From contig CBDBHZ010000013.1 of assembly GCA_965205905.1 (NCBI GenBank), forward strand, positions 124,001 through 188,000: a DNA stretch of 64,000 nt. The letters are read 5' to 3'. The position numbers and the translations under genes were made by a program. The notes below the pieces were generated by a model, which was not told where the DNA came from, made no database searches, and saw only the letters and a list, made by a program, of their open reading frames with translations. This DNA comes from JAHZMA01 sp965205905. Lineage in GTDB: Bacteria > Pseudomonadota > Alphaproteobacteria > JABAAW01 > JAHZMA01. Below, in pieces: positions 26,057 to 33,483 of this stretch. Numbering within the stretch: position 1 is the stretch's first letter; the number at the start of each line of letters is the position of its first letter.

Positions 26057-28948
26057 TTACCCTACTATCCCTTGCAATAAATCGTGCAATGTTTGTGTGT
26101 TGATGCGTTTTTTGAAAATAATTTCAGTCTGTTTATCTTGAATGATATGGTTTAAATCGGCAAAAAATTGTTCGGCATATTGTATCTTTAATTTTTCATT
26201 GGTGGAAATGCCATCAGCGCTATCATAGCCTTTGGTTTCCACAATCAGAAACAGCTTTTTGCCAGTGGCATTTTCAATATAATAGGCAAAATCAGGGTTG
26301 TAATTTTTATAAGGGGTGGGGATACAGATATGCGGCAATTTGGCAAATACTGTGATTTTTTGATTATCAATCTGTGCATCGTCTTGAATGATAGCGGTTT
26401 TTTCAATATCAGAATCATACATGATGGTATCATACAGATAATGATTGGGGGGCGTGGCTTGGCTATGAAACCGCCCTAATTTGCCCGCATTAACTTCCGC
26501 AACAGGCTTTCGCGTAACATCATCATAGAAAAAATTTCTGCTATTATTGGATATGCTAATATCGTTTGCAAATTGATAGCTGATTTTCTGCACAATATGG
26601 GCATGAATGGCTTGCTTGATAATGGCTTGCAAGCGGGTGCTGGCGCGTTTTGGATTATGCTGGAATTTTGCTTTGCTAGCGGCATCAAAACCATTAAATA
26701 TTTTTATGATAAAATGCAGCGGTAAATTTTGCGCTTTAGAAAAATCCCTGATAAATTCACCAGTGGCATGTTTTCGTGTAAAGAATGTAACATCGCCCAT
26801 TATATCGCTATTATGCGACTGGATTTCGTTGGTTTCGTGATTGTAAATTTGCGTTTTGGCAATCACTTTAATCTTATCAATCGTTTCATTTTTGAATGTA
26901 GCGTGGATTTGTTGTATCAGGGCATCATCATCAATATTGTGATAATTGATTTTTGCCTTGCGGGTGATTTGGTGCCATAGGGCTTCAAATTCTTTGAACT
27001 TTTCGTAACGGATGCGAACCTTTTTCGGTTTTTCATTGGCATTTTCAATCGGTGATTTTATATTATCAATAAAGAATGCAATGATTTTATCTTGAATAGC
27101 AGATAAGGCTGGCGGTAGATTTGCAAGATTTTGTTTGATAAAATCCGCAATCGGTGATTTTATAGCATAGATATTTTTAGCATCGTCAAATTCAATAATG
27201 CCATTATCATCAAGAAACATCAGCAATCTACTTGCTTGTTGTTCGTTAAAGCCTTTTTCAAGAAGCATGGCACTGCCCAGCCTATCACCAAAAAATTCAT
27301 AGCTATTGGCTTGAATTTCGGCTTGAATGGTTTCTATAAATTCTTTTTCCGCGCCCGATACAATCACATCTAATGTATTAATATCGTAAAAGCTGTTTTT
27401 ATCATCACCGCAATATTTGATGGTTTGCCGCTTGCCCTGTTGGTTGACGGCAAGGCGTAACCCCCGCCCCACTTGTTGGCGGCGCGATGTTTCTTTACTG
27501 CTGGCGGCAAGTTTGCAAATGTTGAAAATATTCGGATTATCCCACCCTTCTTGCAATGCCCAAACCGAGAAAATAAAACGCAATGGGGTTTTGGTGGAAA
27601 GCAATTTTTCTTTATCTTGCAAGATTAAATCTATACCTGCGCTGTCTTTTTCTTCGTTGTTTTTGCCTTTATCGCCTGAAAAATAGCCATCGTGAATTTG
27701 CAGTTTGCCCGCATCATCATAATCGTTGGCAAGGTATTTTTTATAAGCAGGGGTTAGGGGTTGCTTGAATGTTTCATCGCGTTGTTTTTTATATTCTTGT
27801 TCAAAAATATTTTTGATGTGCGGGTTATCACCCCGAAAATCACGAATATTAGGAATGAAGAAAAGCGATAAGGTTTTAATGCCTTGTTCAAATAATCTGG
27901 CTTCTTTTGTGAAATGAAGCTTGATGGTTTTGCGTATCAGATAGCGAATGGCTTCATCATCAAGCGTATAATTATCTTTATAGAGTTCGCGTTTGGTTTG
28001 ATTGCTGAGCGTTACTTCTTTTTTGGTTGCTTTTAGAATAGAGATATTCTGATAATTGTTATTGCCCGTTACCATTCCTAAATCTTCGCGGTAATCCACC
28101 CATTTTGTATATTCTATATCTTCGTTAAAATACGAAACCTTAACGCGCGAATTTTCAACCCGTAAAAACCGAATATCAGTATTTGCATCAATAATGGTGG
28201 TAACGCGGATTTTTTTAACAAGCTGTTCGGTAAAAGCCGATATGCTATCAAGCACATAAGCAACATTTGTTAATTTATGTTCGTTATCAGGAAAAGTTGC
28301 GCCAAAGCGTAAACATAGGCAATGGTTGAAATATTCGTTATAGCTGGCGGTAAATTCTTTACCTGTTAGCAAATGGGGTTCATCAATAAAAATGATAGGA
28401 TTTAATTTGCTGATAGCATCTAAGGGCGATTTATCTAAAGCCCCCATCGTTTCATTAGTGTTGGTTAAATACCGTTTTTCTCTTTTTTCTTTTGCGATTG
28501 CGATTGATTGGCTGGTTAAAATCAAAACAGAAAACTCATCTTTATCGCGCAAATAATTTTTGATGTCACTATTACCCACCTTATCATCATAGATATATTC
28601 TTTTAGGCGCTTGCCATAGATTTGGAAAAAATAATCTGAGGTAAGTTTGATATTTTGAATAACCCCCGCCCGAATGGCAAGGCGTGGCACAAATATGATG
28701 AATTTATTTTTGCGATATATGTTGCAAAATTCATACATGGCTTGAATATAGGTAAAAGTTTTGCCCGTGCCTGTTTCCATTAAAATATCAAGGCGAGGGA
28801 TGGGGGATTTATCTTTTATCGGAATATTTTCAAGCGTTTCAAGCATGGTGGGCAATAGGGTGAAATCCGTGCAATTCTGGCTATCTTGAAGCGCATTGAT
28901 AATATTAGAAACGCAATCTTGCTGATAGTGTTGTTTTTCAAATAGCAT
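26057..28948 (-). CDS. res: Type III restriction endonuclease subunit (Res)
   Basis: Superfamily 2 helicase-nuclease of 963 residues that translocates along DNA and cleaves when two unmodified sites face each other. Walker A METGTGKT is at 57-64, Walker B DEPH at 189-192, and a motif VI RRQQVGRGLRL follows mid-protein. The C-terminal PD-(D/E)xK nuclease motif reads NPDFAYYI then LFLIVETKG (about 884-907), so the catalytic residues appear intact. It is first in the order res - membrane protein - mod; type III loci are usually mod-res. Length and motifs suggest a functional enzyme. Confidence 0.92.
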   Translation of the reverse strand: MLFEKQHYQQDCVSNIINALQDSQNCTDFTLLPTMLETLENIPIKDKSPIPRLDILMETGTGKTFTYIQAMYEFCNIYRKNKFIIFVPRLAIRAGVIQNIKLTSDYFFQIYGKRLKEYIYDDKVGNSDIKNYLRDKDEFSVLILTSQSIAIAKEKREKRYLTNTNETMGALDKSPLDAISKLNPIIFIDEPHLLTGKEFTASYNEYFNHCLCLRFGATFPDNEHKLTNVAYVLDSISAFTEQLVKKIRVTTIIDANTDIRFLRVENSRVKVSYFNEDIEYTKWVDYREDLGMVTGNNNYQNISILKATKKEVTLSNQTKRELYKDNYTLDDEAIRYLIRKTIKLHFTKEARLFEQGIKTLSLFFIPNIRDFRGDNPHIKNIFEQEYKKQRDETFKQPLTPAYKKYLANDYDDAGKLQIHDGYFSGDKGKNNEEKDSAGIDLILQDKEKLLSTKTPLRFIFSVWALQEGWDNPNIFNICKLAASSKETSRRQQVGRGLRLAVNQQGKRQTIKYCGDDKNSFYDINTLDVIVSGAEKEFIETIQAEIQANSYEFFGDRLGSAMLLEKGFNEQQASRLLMFLDDNGIIEFDDAKNIYAIKSPIADFIKQNLANLPPALSAIQDKIIAFFIDNIKSPIENANEKPKKVRIRYEKFKEFEALWHQITRKAKINYHNIDDDALIQQIHATFKNETIDKIKVIAKTQIYNHETNEIQSHNSDIMGDVTFFTRKHATGEFIRDFSKAQNLPLHFIIKIFNGFDAASKAKFQHNPKRASTRLQAIIKQAIHAHIVQKISYQFANDISISNNSRNFFYDDVTRKPVAEVNAGKLGRFHSQATPPNHYLYDTIMYDSDIEKTAIIQDDAQIDNQKITVFAKLPHICIPTPYKNYNPDFAYYIENATGKKLFLIVETKGYDSADGISTNEKLKIQYAEQFFADLNHIIQDKQTEIIFKKRINTQTLHDLLQGIVG

Positions 28949-29293
28949 GAATAATACCTGCCCTTTTTGATGATATGCCTATTTCAATTCATGGATATTA
29001 CTTTTTTATGGCATGATGATGCAAGTATTATTCGCATTGATTTTTTATCAGCATAACCGCCTTTACCCCCCATTGTGATATTGCGATATGCTGATATGCT
29101 TATGATGCGATAAAGCCACTCAATACGAGTCAGAATAGGCAATCCAGTATATCTAAAACTTTCACTGCTCCAGAGTCGCATTGAAAGTAAGATATGCTTC
29201 GCTTGCCCCCCCATAGCCCCCCCATAGCCCTCTATCATATCTATATTAGCTTATGGCTTGCAAGCTATATTCTATCAGTATCTTATTACAGTC
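28949..29293 (-). other. Spacer upstream of res
   Basis: No supported gene. On the minus strand a GGCAGG ribosome-binding site precedes res. Possible promoter hexamers exist (TTGCAT with TAATAT 18 bases on) but are weak. CCCCCCATAG occurs twice in tandem at about 29204-29225 and resembles the ends of the island repeat family without its palindromic body. Confidence 0.35.
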
Positions 29294-30037
29294 TTACCCT
29301 ATAGAATATAAGGTTTTTGCAAAAAAAAAGAAACTTGCCATTAAAAGCGATAATTGCCATCTATAATGCTTGCGTGTGTCTCTATTGATACTTCTCTCAC
29401 GCGTTAACATATTGGCATTTTGCAGATATTTTACAAGCCTATCAAAATATGGTATAATGTCGCGTTTTTCATGGTTGCGTAAGGGGTTTTGTAGTGGGGT
29501 TCGGATATTGCCCTTATGTATTACAAAAGCATCATCTGATAGCCTGCTATTATCACCACAATGCCAATAATGCTTGCCTGCATAATCAATCCACCCTGCA
29601 ATATCTTTTGCAATCTCTATCTTTACCGATTGCACGCTTTTTACTTTTTGCACAATGATAGTTTCAATTTTGGCAAGTGTGGCATTGCTATCAGGTAACA
29701 TTTTACCCTTATGCAGGGAATGAATATAGATAATGCCATGATGGTGAGGGCTATTGGTTTCATTGCTTGCTGATTGCCTTTTGCGCTTCGTGCCTGCAAT
29801 ATCACAAAACATGAAACTTAACGCCATAAGATGCTTGCGTCTTTTCCAATTATTACCATCATAAAAGTTATTGATTGTGTTTAAGATAGAATATAATTGC
29901 TGATTGATGCTGACAAAACTTTCATAATGATTGTGATATTTTATGGTAATTGTTAGTGCCATCTTATCTTTACCTTGCCCTGCAATCCAATCAATATATG
30001 CCATCTTATCAATCTTTTTTGCTGTTATGTTATTCAT
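29294..30037 (-). CDS. Probable HUH-type replication initiator/nicking protein
   Basis: Protein of 247 residues with the three motifs expected of rolling-circle (HUH) endonucleases in order. A hydrophobic beta-strand ALTITIK (27-33) resembles motif 1, PHHHGIIYIH (97-106) gives the metal-binding His-x-His, and YAGK (152-155) is the YxxK motif with Tyr152 as the candidate nucleophile. Such proteins nick one DNA strand to start replication or transfer of plasmids, filamentous phages and satellites. The adjacent AlpA-type fragment and an upstream perfect hairpin fit such an element; YagK/YfjJ (inovirus Gp2-like) proteins are one family often found beside AlpA. Family assignment is from motifs only. 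Confidence 0.5.
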   Translation of the reverse strand: MNNITAKKIDKMAYIDWIAGQGKDKMALTITIKYHNHYESFVSINQQLYSILNTINNFYDGNNWKRRKHLMALSFMFCDIAGTKRKRQSASNETNSPHHHGIIYIHSLHKGKMLPDSNATLAKIETIIVQKVKSVQSVKIEIAKDIAGWIDYAGKHYWHCGDNSRLSDDAFVIHKGNIRTPLQNPLRNHEKRDIIPYFDRLVKYLQNANMLTRERSINRDTRKHYRWQLSLLMASFFFFAKTLYSIG

Positions 30038-30230
30038 TGTCTTTATTACTTGCCATAACTCTATTGATGGTCTTTCTATAACCCATCTTTTTATGATGGG
30101 TTGATTTAAGAGTAAAAAAGCAAGTAAAGGCGCGTAACACAGTCAATTTTGCCTTATTGTATCGCTTTATTATGGGTTGCCTTTCGTGATTAAGGGGTTG
30201 TTGTTTGATTGGCGTATTCGCCATTTTCAA
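30030..30230 (-). CDS. Small basic hypothetical protein upstream of the HUH gene
   Basis: Frame of 66 codons, lysine/arginine-rich (MKMANTPIKQQPLNHERQP...), not recognised. Its stop overlaps the ATG of the HUH gene by 8 bases, the kind of overlap that couples translation. Its first 41 bases overlap the end of the AlpA-type fragment in another frame. It also contains the perfect hairpin at 30080-30102, so the stretch may be an origin or regulatory region rather than a gene. Confidence 0.3.
   Translation of the reverse strand: MKMANTPIKQQPLNHERQPIIKRYNKAKLTVLRAFTCFFTLKSTHHKKMGYRKTINRVMASNKDNE
30080..30102. other. Perfect 8-bp hairpin, candidate nick site/origin
   Basis: AACCCATC (30080-30087), loop TTTTTAT, GATGGGTT (30095-30102). 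Neither strand has a U-run after it, so it is unlikely to be a terminator. Its position just 5' of an HUH-type gene is where rolling-circle replicons often keep the double-strand origin. The role is inferred from position and symmetry alone. Confidence 0.35.
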
Positions 30231-30333
30231 TTTTATTCATAAGGGCGTGAATATCAGTGATTCGCCATGCCGTAACGCGCTCGGATAGCTTTACGGGTTG
30301 CGGATATTCACCAGTTCTCACCTTTGCCCACCA
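30190..30333 (-). pseudogene. C-terminal fragment of an AlpA-type regulator
   Basis: A 47-residue open segment without a start codon. It begins after a stop at 30334-30336 and reads WWAKVRTGEYPQPVKLSERV, then TAWRITDIHALMNKIE. This matches the second half of AlpA/phage excisionase-type proteins (short HTH regulators with the pattern GxFPxPVKL...WRxxDI). The N-terminal HTH half is missing and the DNA upstream is repeat-rich, so the gene looks truncated by rearrangement. AlpA proteins control excision and integration in P4-like satellites and other integrative elements. Confidence 0.55.
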
Positions 30334-30413
30334 TTAAAACACCGCCTTTGTGTTGAGTATGGAGAGACACGCTAGATATGAGTGTTAAGCATCTAGCGAC
30401 ACGCTCCTCCGCT

Positions 30414-30539
30414 AATATTGAGTATAGCGGGGGGATTATCAAGGGGGGTCGCAACAAGGGAGCGGGCTTCTGCCTCGCGACCGAGAAGTTGCGCCGCACC
30501 CCCCTTGATACATAAAACGACTCCGCAAAGCCCCCCATA
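30414..30539 (+). repeat. Copy D of the island palindromic repeat (best preserved)
   Basis: Perfect 13-bp outer arms, TATCAAGGGGGGT (30437-30449) and ACCCCCCTTGATA (30498-30510). Inside are CGCAAC/GTTGCG (30450-30455, 30488-30493) and an overlapping GGTCGC/GCGACC pair (30447-30452, 30477-30482). The ends are AATATTGAGTATAGCGGGGGG and GCAAAGCCCCCCATA. The inner sequences differ from copy C but the pairing is kept. Just upstream (about 30340-30410) are further repeated units containing TTGAGTAT and GACACGCT. Confidence 0.75.
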
Positions 30540-30652
30540 TAATAATGTGATGAGGCAGGCTAGATGCCTGTATTGACGAATCTAACGACACGCATCACCG
30601 TCATTCCTGCGAAAATGAGAATGATGAAGAGACAAAAATATAAAATTATATT

Positions 30653-32491
30653 TTACTTTTGTAGCTCATGCCTTTGTAGGTCATATCTTTTCTTATAAAA
30701 CAGAGACTCATATATTAGCCCATATTTTTGATACAGAAAATCTCTTGCCTCCTTACTTCTTGCTCTATTTTTCTTATCTAATAAATTACAAAAATTATCA
30801 GGAAATACTGTATGCTTATCATATAAAGCGTTTTTAAGAATAATTTTATCTTTTCTGGCATTTAATTTTTTTGGAAATACCATGCTTTGCAATTTTGCAC
30901 TTGTTAAATTAATATTGTGCATTCTCAAACTACTAAAGTCAGAATATATTAAGTTGGCATCAATAAGCAAAATATTTTCCAAATCTAGTAAGGCGGTTTC
31001 CTCCGTGTTTATAATTGCATAAGACAAATCAACGTTTTTAATAACTGAATAACTTAAATTCGCATCTGTGAAATTGATACCTTGCAGTATGCTATAATCA
31101 GGTAGCAATAATCCTTTTAAATCAGTTTCTGCTAAATCTAACCATGATAAATTTAATCCGTTATTTTTTTGATATTGTAATAAAAATTGATTTTGTAAAA
31201 GATTTTTTTCTATCACGTTAAGTTCTTTAATATTTTTATTGCACGTATTTCTTTGCTTTTTCAACATAAAAAGAACCTTTTTTTCTTGAAAATAACTTCT
31301 AATCATTGTGGGTAACAATTTAATTAAAGCTCTGATGATATAGTAGATTATGTCCCACTTTAGTAAAATCTTAATTCTTGGTTTAGTATGCAAAATTTTA
31401 ATAAGAGGGTTGAAAATCTTTTGGCAGCTTTCTAGTCTCTCGTTGCTAACTTTGCTCATACGTTTTTCAATGTCGTTATTATTTTTTGTTAGTGAAGAAA
31501 ACTTTTGATATAATTCACGGGTTGAAACTTCTATTTCATTCAACTGTAAGATACTAAATTGATTAACATCTGGTTGTTTTTTTGTGGATTTGTATTCATT
31601 ATCTAACAAGCGTAAACTGCTTACTAATTTATGCTTATAATGAGCATTTTCAGTTAATAATTCTTTAAATTGTTCAATACCTAAACGTTGTTTTTTAATA
31701 TCACTATCAGATAATAATCTTTGCGCTTCAAACAAACTATTTTGATAAAAATTATCTCTTTGTTTAGATAAATTGTCATTTGTATCATTATAACGGTAAA
31801 ACCATATTATAAATAATAATGGTAACGGCGGTAAGGCGTAAAGTAACGCACGAAACACAATATTATCCCAATCATTTTCATTGCTTTTGTTATCATTATC
31901 TACACTGTTGTTGTCAACATCCATGTCCTTGTCATCATTATTTAGAATATATTTGATAATATCATCTGCTATCTCAAGAACAAGAATAGCTGTAAATACG
32001 GAAAGCGCAAAGAAAGCTATTAATCCAATAACACGATATTCTAATAATAACTTACGAAATCTATCAGCCCATAGAATGAGTGTAAAAGCAAAAATACCCA
32101 ATAATGTCAACCCTTCATAAGCTATAACCATGTGAAATTTTACAAATATGACTGCTACTATTATCATTATAAACATACGAGTTAAATCAAACATAATAAT
32201 CGCATCACCAAATAACTGGTTTAAGAATTTTAGCAAAATGTGTGTGAGAATATAAATTACAATACACTCAGCACCATACAATATGAGAAAAAATAAAAAT
32301 TTATCAGAAATATTTATATATTGATCAATAAGTTCATAAGAGCCATCAAAATACTTTCCAACTAAATTAAATAGAACAAGTAATGTCAAAAAGAAAGATG
32401 CGATAAGAATTACTGGTTCGAGTAAAGTTTTTAAAACAAAATTGTCTAAATTTTGCAATTTACTAGATAAGGAACGTTTGAATTTCCGCAT
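30653..32491 (-). CDS. Large membrane protein with C-terminal pentapeptide repeats
   Basis: Protein of 612 residues, not assignable to a named family. The first ~235 residues hold about six membrane segments, interrupted by an Asp/Asn-rich loop (about 186-205). A long charged, probably coiled-coil region follows (about 240-420). The C-terminal part has roughly a dozen pentapeptide-type A(D/N)L-like units (NFTDANLSYSVIKNVDLSYA..., LIDANLIYSDF), which fold as a right-handed beta-helix. The gene is much more AT-rich than the core genes, suggesting transfer. Its place in an island with a restriction system makes a defence or signalling role possible, but this is inference. Confidence 0.75.
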   Translation of the reverse strand: MRKFKRSLSSKLQNLDNFVLKTLLEPVILIASFFLTLLVLFNLVGKYFDGSYELIDQYINISDKFLFFLILYGAECIVIYILTHILLKFLNQLFGDAIIMFDLTRMFIMIIVAVIFVKFHMVIAYEGLTLLGIFAFTLILWADRFRKLLLEYRVIGLIAFFALSVFTAILVLEIADDIIKYILNNDDKDMDVDNNSVDNDNKSNENDWDNIVFRALLYALPPLPLLFIIWFYRYNDTNDNLSKQRDNFYQNSLFEAQRLLSDSDIKKQRLGIEQFKELLTENAHYKHKLVSSLRLLDNEYKSTKKQPDVNQFSILQLNEIEVSTRELYQKFSSLTKNNNDIEKRMSKVSNERLESCQKIFNPLIKILHTKPRIKILLKWDIIYYIIRALIKLLPTMIRSYFQEKKVLFMLKKQRNTCNKNIKELNVIEKNLLQNQFLLQYQKNNGLNLSWLDLAETDLKGLLLPDYSILQGINFTDANLSYSVIKNVDLSYAIINTEETALLDLENILLIDANLIYSDFSSLRMHNINLTSAKLQSMVFPKKLNARKDKIILKNALYDKHTVFPDNFCNLLDKKNRARSKEARDFLYQKYGLIYESLFYKKRYDLQRHELQK

Positions 32492-32682
32492 AATATCCCC
32501 AAAATAAATGTCTTGTTATTTGATAGCAACTTCAGTTTTTAAGTATGTATAAGTTACACGTATCAATATAGGCTCTACAACATATTTAAGCAAATAATTT
32601 TATTCAACATTATTATCATCTCAATTTTGCCTACCTTAACACTTAAGGCGGTGCGATTGTCAGGCTTACTTAAAATCACCCC

Positions 32683-32711
32683 TTGCATTCCTCACCCTTA
32701 CCCTATATACT
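32683..32711 (+). promoter_or_regulatory. Candidate promoter of the structured RNA
   Basis: TTGCAT (32683-32688), a 17-base spacer and TATACT (32706-32711). Transcription would begin near 32718 and run through the hairpin series to the terminator at 32933-32962. The -10 box is good and the -35 box only partial. Confidence 0.35.
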
Positions 32712-32717
32712 AACCCT

Positions 32718-32962
32718 ATCGCCTGAAAAATTTTCGAGCGTGGGGCTTCACAACCTCTTTCCACATAACGCGGTTGCATCAACCGTGATTTGACGCGATT
32801 TTCATTACATTTTAACTTGCGTCAATGATGTACCTATCTCAGCTTGGCTGGGAGGCGGTGCTATATGTCCAAGCGTTTCGATGCCAAAAAGCATCGCGCC
32901 GTTTTTCGTTATGTGAGCGGTTGTGAATTCCCAGCTACTAGAGTTTTTCTAGTAGCTTTTTT
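32718..32962 (+). ncRNA. Candidate structured non-coding RNA
   Basis: Five consecutive perfect hairpins lie on the plus strand: CGGTTG/CAACCG (32771-32785), TTGACGC/GCGTCAA (32790-32796, 32819-32825), GCTTGG/CCAAGC (32842-32847, 32869-32874), CGATGC/GCATCG (32879-32884, 32891-32896), and a 10-bp terminator stem followed by U residues. No long frame covers the stretch and no plus-strand gene is served by the terminator. I compared it by eye with tmRNA, RNase P, 6S and SRP RNA signatures and found none. A 36-codon frame inside (32865-32975) is an alternative explanation for part of it. Confidence 0.45.
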
Positions 32963-32975
32963 GTTGATGCCGTAA
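32865..32975 (+). CDS. Possible 36-residue peptide
   Basis: An ATG nine bases after GGAGG (32851-32855) opens a frame encoding MSKRFDAKKHRAVFRYV..., basic at the start and hydrophobic at the end (VFLVAFLLMP). The frame runs through the terminator hairpin at 32933-32962, which would truncate most transcripts before the stop. The good ribosome-binding site is the only support. Confidence 0.2.
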   Translation: MSKRFDAKKHRAVFRYVSGCEFPATRVFLVAFLLMP

Positions 32976-33040
32976 ACATTGTGTGCATTGATGAAACGCT
33001 TATTTGGTTAACAACCGCTAATACAATAAAAACGGCGCGA
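32894..33040. repeat. Nested long inverted repeat enclosing a terminator
   Basis: Outer arms TCGCGCCGTTTTT (32894-32906) and AAAAACGGCGCGA (33028-33040) are perfectly complementary over 13 bp. Inner arms AGCGGTTGT (32916-32924) and ACAACCGCT (33011-33019) add 9 bp, with 9- and 8-base gaps between the paired blocks. The enclosed 86 bases hold the terminator at 32933-32962. It could be a small inverted-repeat element or an alternative fold of a read-through RNA. Confidence 0.6.
32933..32962 (+). terminator. Rho-independent terminator 1
   Basis: AGCTACTAGA (32933-32942), loop GTTTT, TCTAGTAGCT (32948-32957), then TTTTT. A perfect 10-bp stem with a U-run on the plus strand only. No annotated plus-strand gene lies upstream. 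Confidence 0.75.
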
Positions 33041-33046
33041 CTCACT

Positions 33047-33080
33047 CACCCCTCATCATTTATGATGAGGGGTGTTTTTT
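33047..33080 (+). terminator. Rho-independent terminator 2
   Basis: CACCCCTCATCA (33047-33058), loop TTTA, TGATGAGGGGTG (33063-33074), then six T. A perfect 12-bp stem; the strongest terminator seen in the window. Again no plus-strand coding gene precedes it. Confidence 0.85.
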
Positions 33081-33136
33081 AGATTCGTCAGCACGAGGGC
33101 GGTGTGTGTTGCAAGATTCGTCAATACTAGCATCTA

Positions 33137-33256
33137 GCGTTTTGCGATACATTTTTATATGGGGGGCTTTGCGACATGCGCTTCGCTGATTCTGGCGGTG
33201 CGCCAATCAGCTCGCGATGACGCCCCCCATACCCCCCACCGCTGTGTTTCAAAACT
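33137..33256 (-). repeat. Diverged copy E of the island palindromic repeat (inverted)
   Basis: Starts GCGTTTTGCGATACA (33137-33151, the exact inverse of the end of copy A), then TATATGGGGGGCTTTGCG as in the inverted form of copy D. The body has been replaced by CTGATTCTGGCG-gtg-CGCCAATCAG (about 33187-33210), an imperfect stem of its own. It ends GCCCCCCATACCCCCCACCGCTGTG-like, in line with the left end of the family. Further TTGAGTA-type units follow to about 33325. Confidence 0.55.
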
Positions 33257-33427
33257 GGCGGAGGAGTGAGTCTCGGTTACTCAAAACGAGGGCGGAGTGT
33301 GTCGCTAGATACTCAACATAAAGGCAGTATTTTCGTGGGGGTTTGATTATTAAGCGCAATAGACAAACCCCCGTATTAACCCCAGTAGCATGTTCTTGCA
33401 CTGTATGAGACAATTATATAGCATAGA

Positions 33428-33448
33428 AAGCCTTGCATTGCAAGGCTT
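33428..33448 (-). terminator. Probable terminator of tRNA-Trp
   Basis: AAGCCTTGC-ATT-GCAAGGCTT: a perfect 9-bp stem with a three-base loop about 35 bases beyond the 3' end of tRNA-Trp. The minus-strand sequence after it begins TCT, a weak U-run. It would separate the tRNA transcript from the island. Confidence 0.5.
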
Positions 33449-33483
33449 ATCGGATAGTATTGGATTGTATAAGATTACAATAA

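Noticed and set aside
28984..29238. An 84-codon frame upstream of res
   Set aside because: It crosses the C-block repeat region, has no recognisable motif and no ribosome-binding site.
32718..33080. tmRNA, SRP RNA, 6S RNA or RNase P RNA
   Set aside because: No tag-peptide frame, no GGAAGCA-type SRP loop, no RNase P core motif and no single long 6S-like hairpin could be found on either strand.
15383..33330. CRISPR array
   Set aside because: The repeats are few, 100-180 bases long, in both orientations and kilobases apart; no regular spacers and no cas genes.
8968..33483. Attachment-site direct repeat of the tRNA-Trp 3' end
   Set aside because: Scanning by eye for GACTCGAACCC-like sequence at the secE side and inside the island found no second copy.
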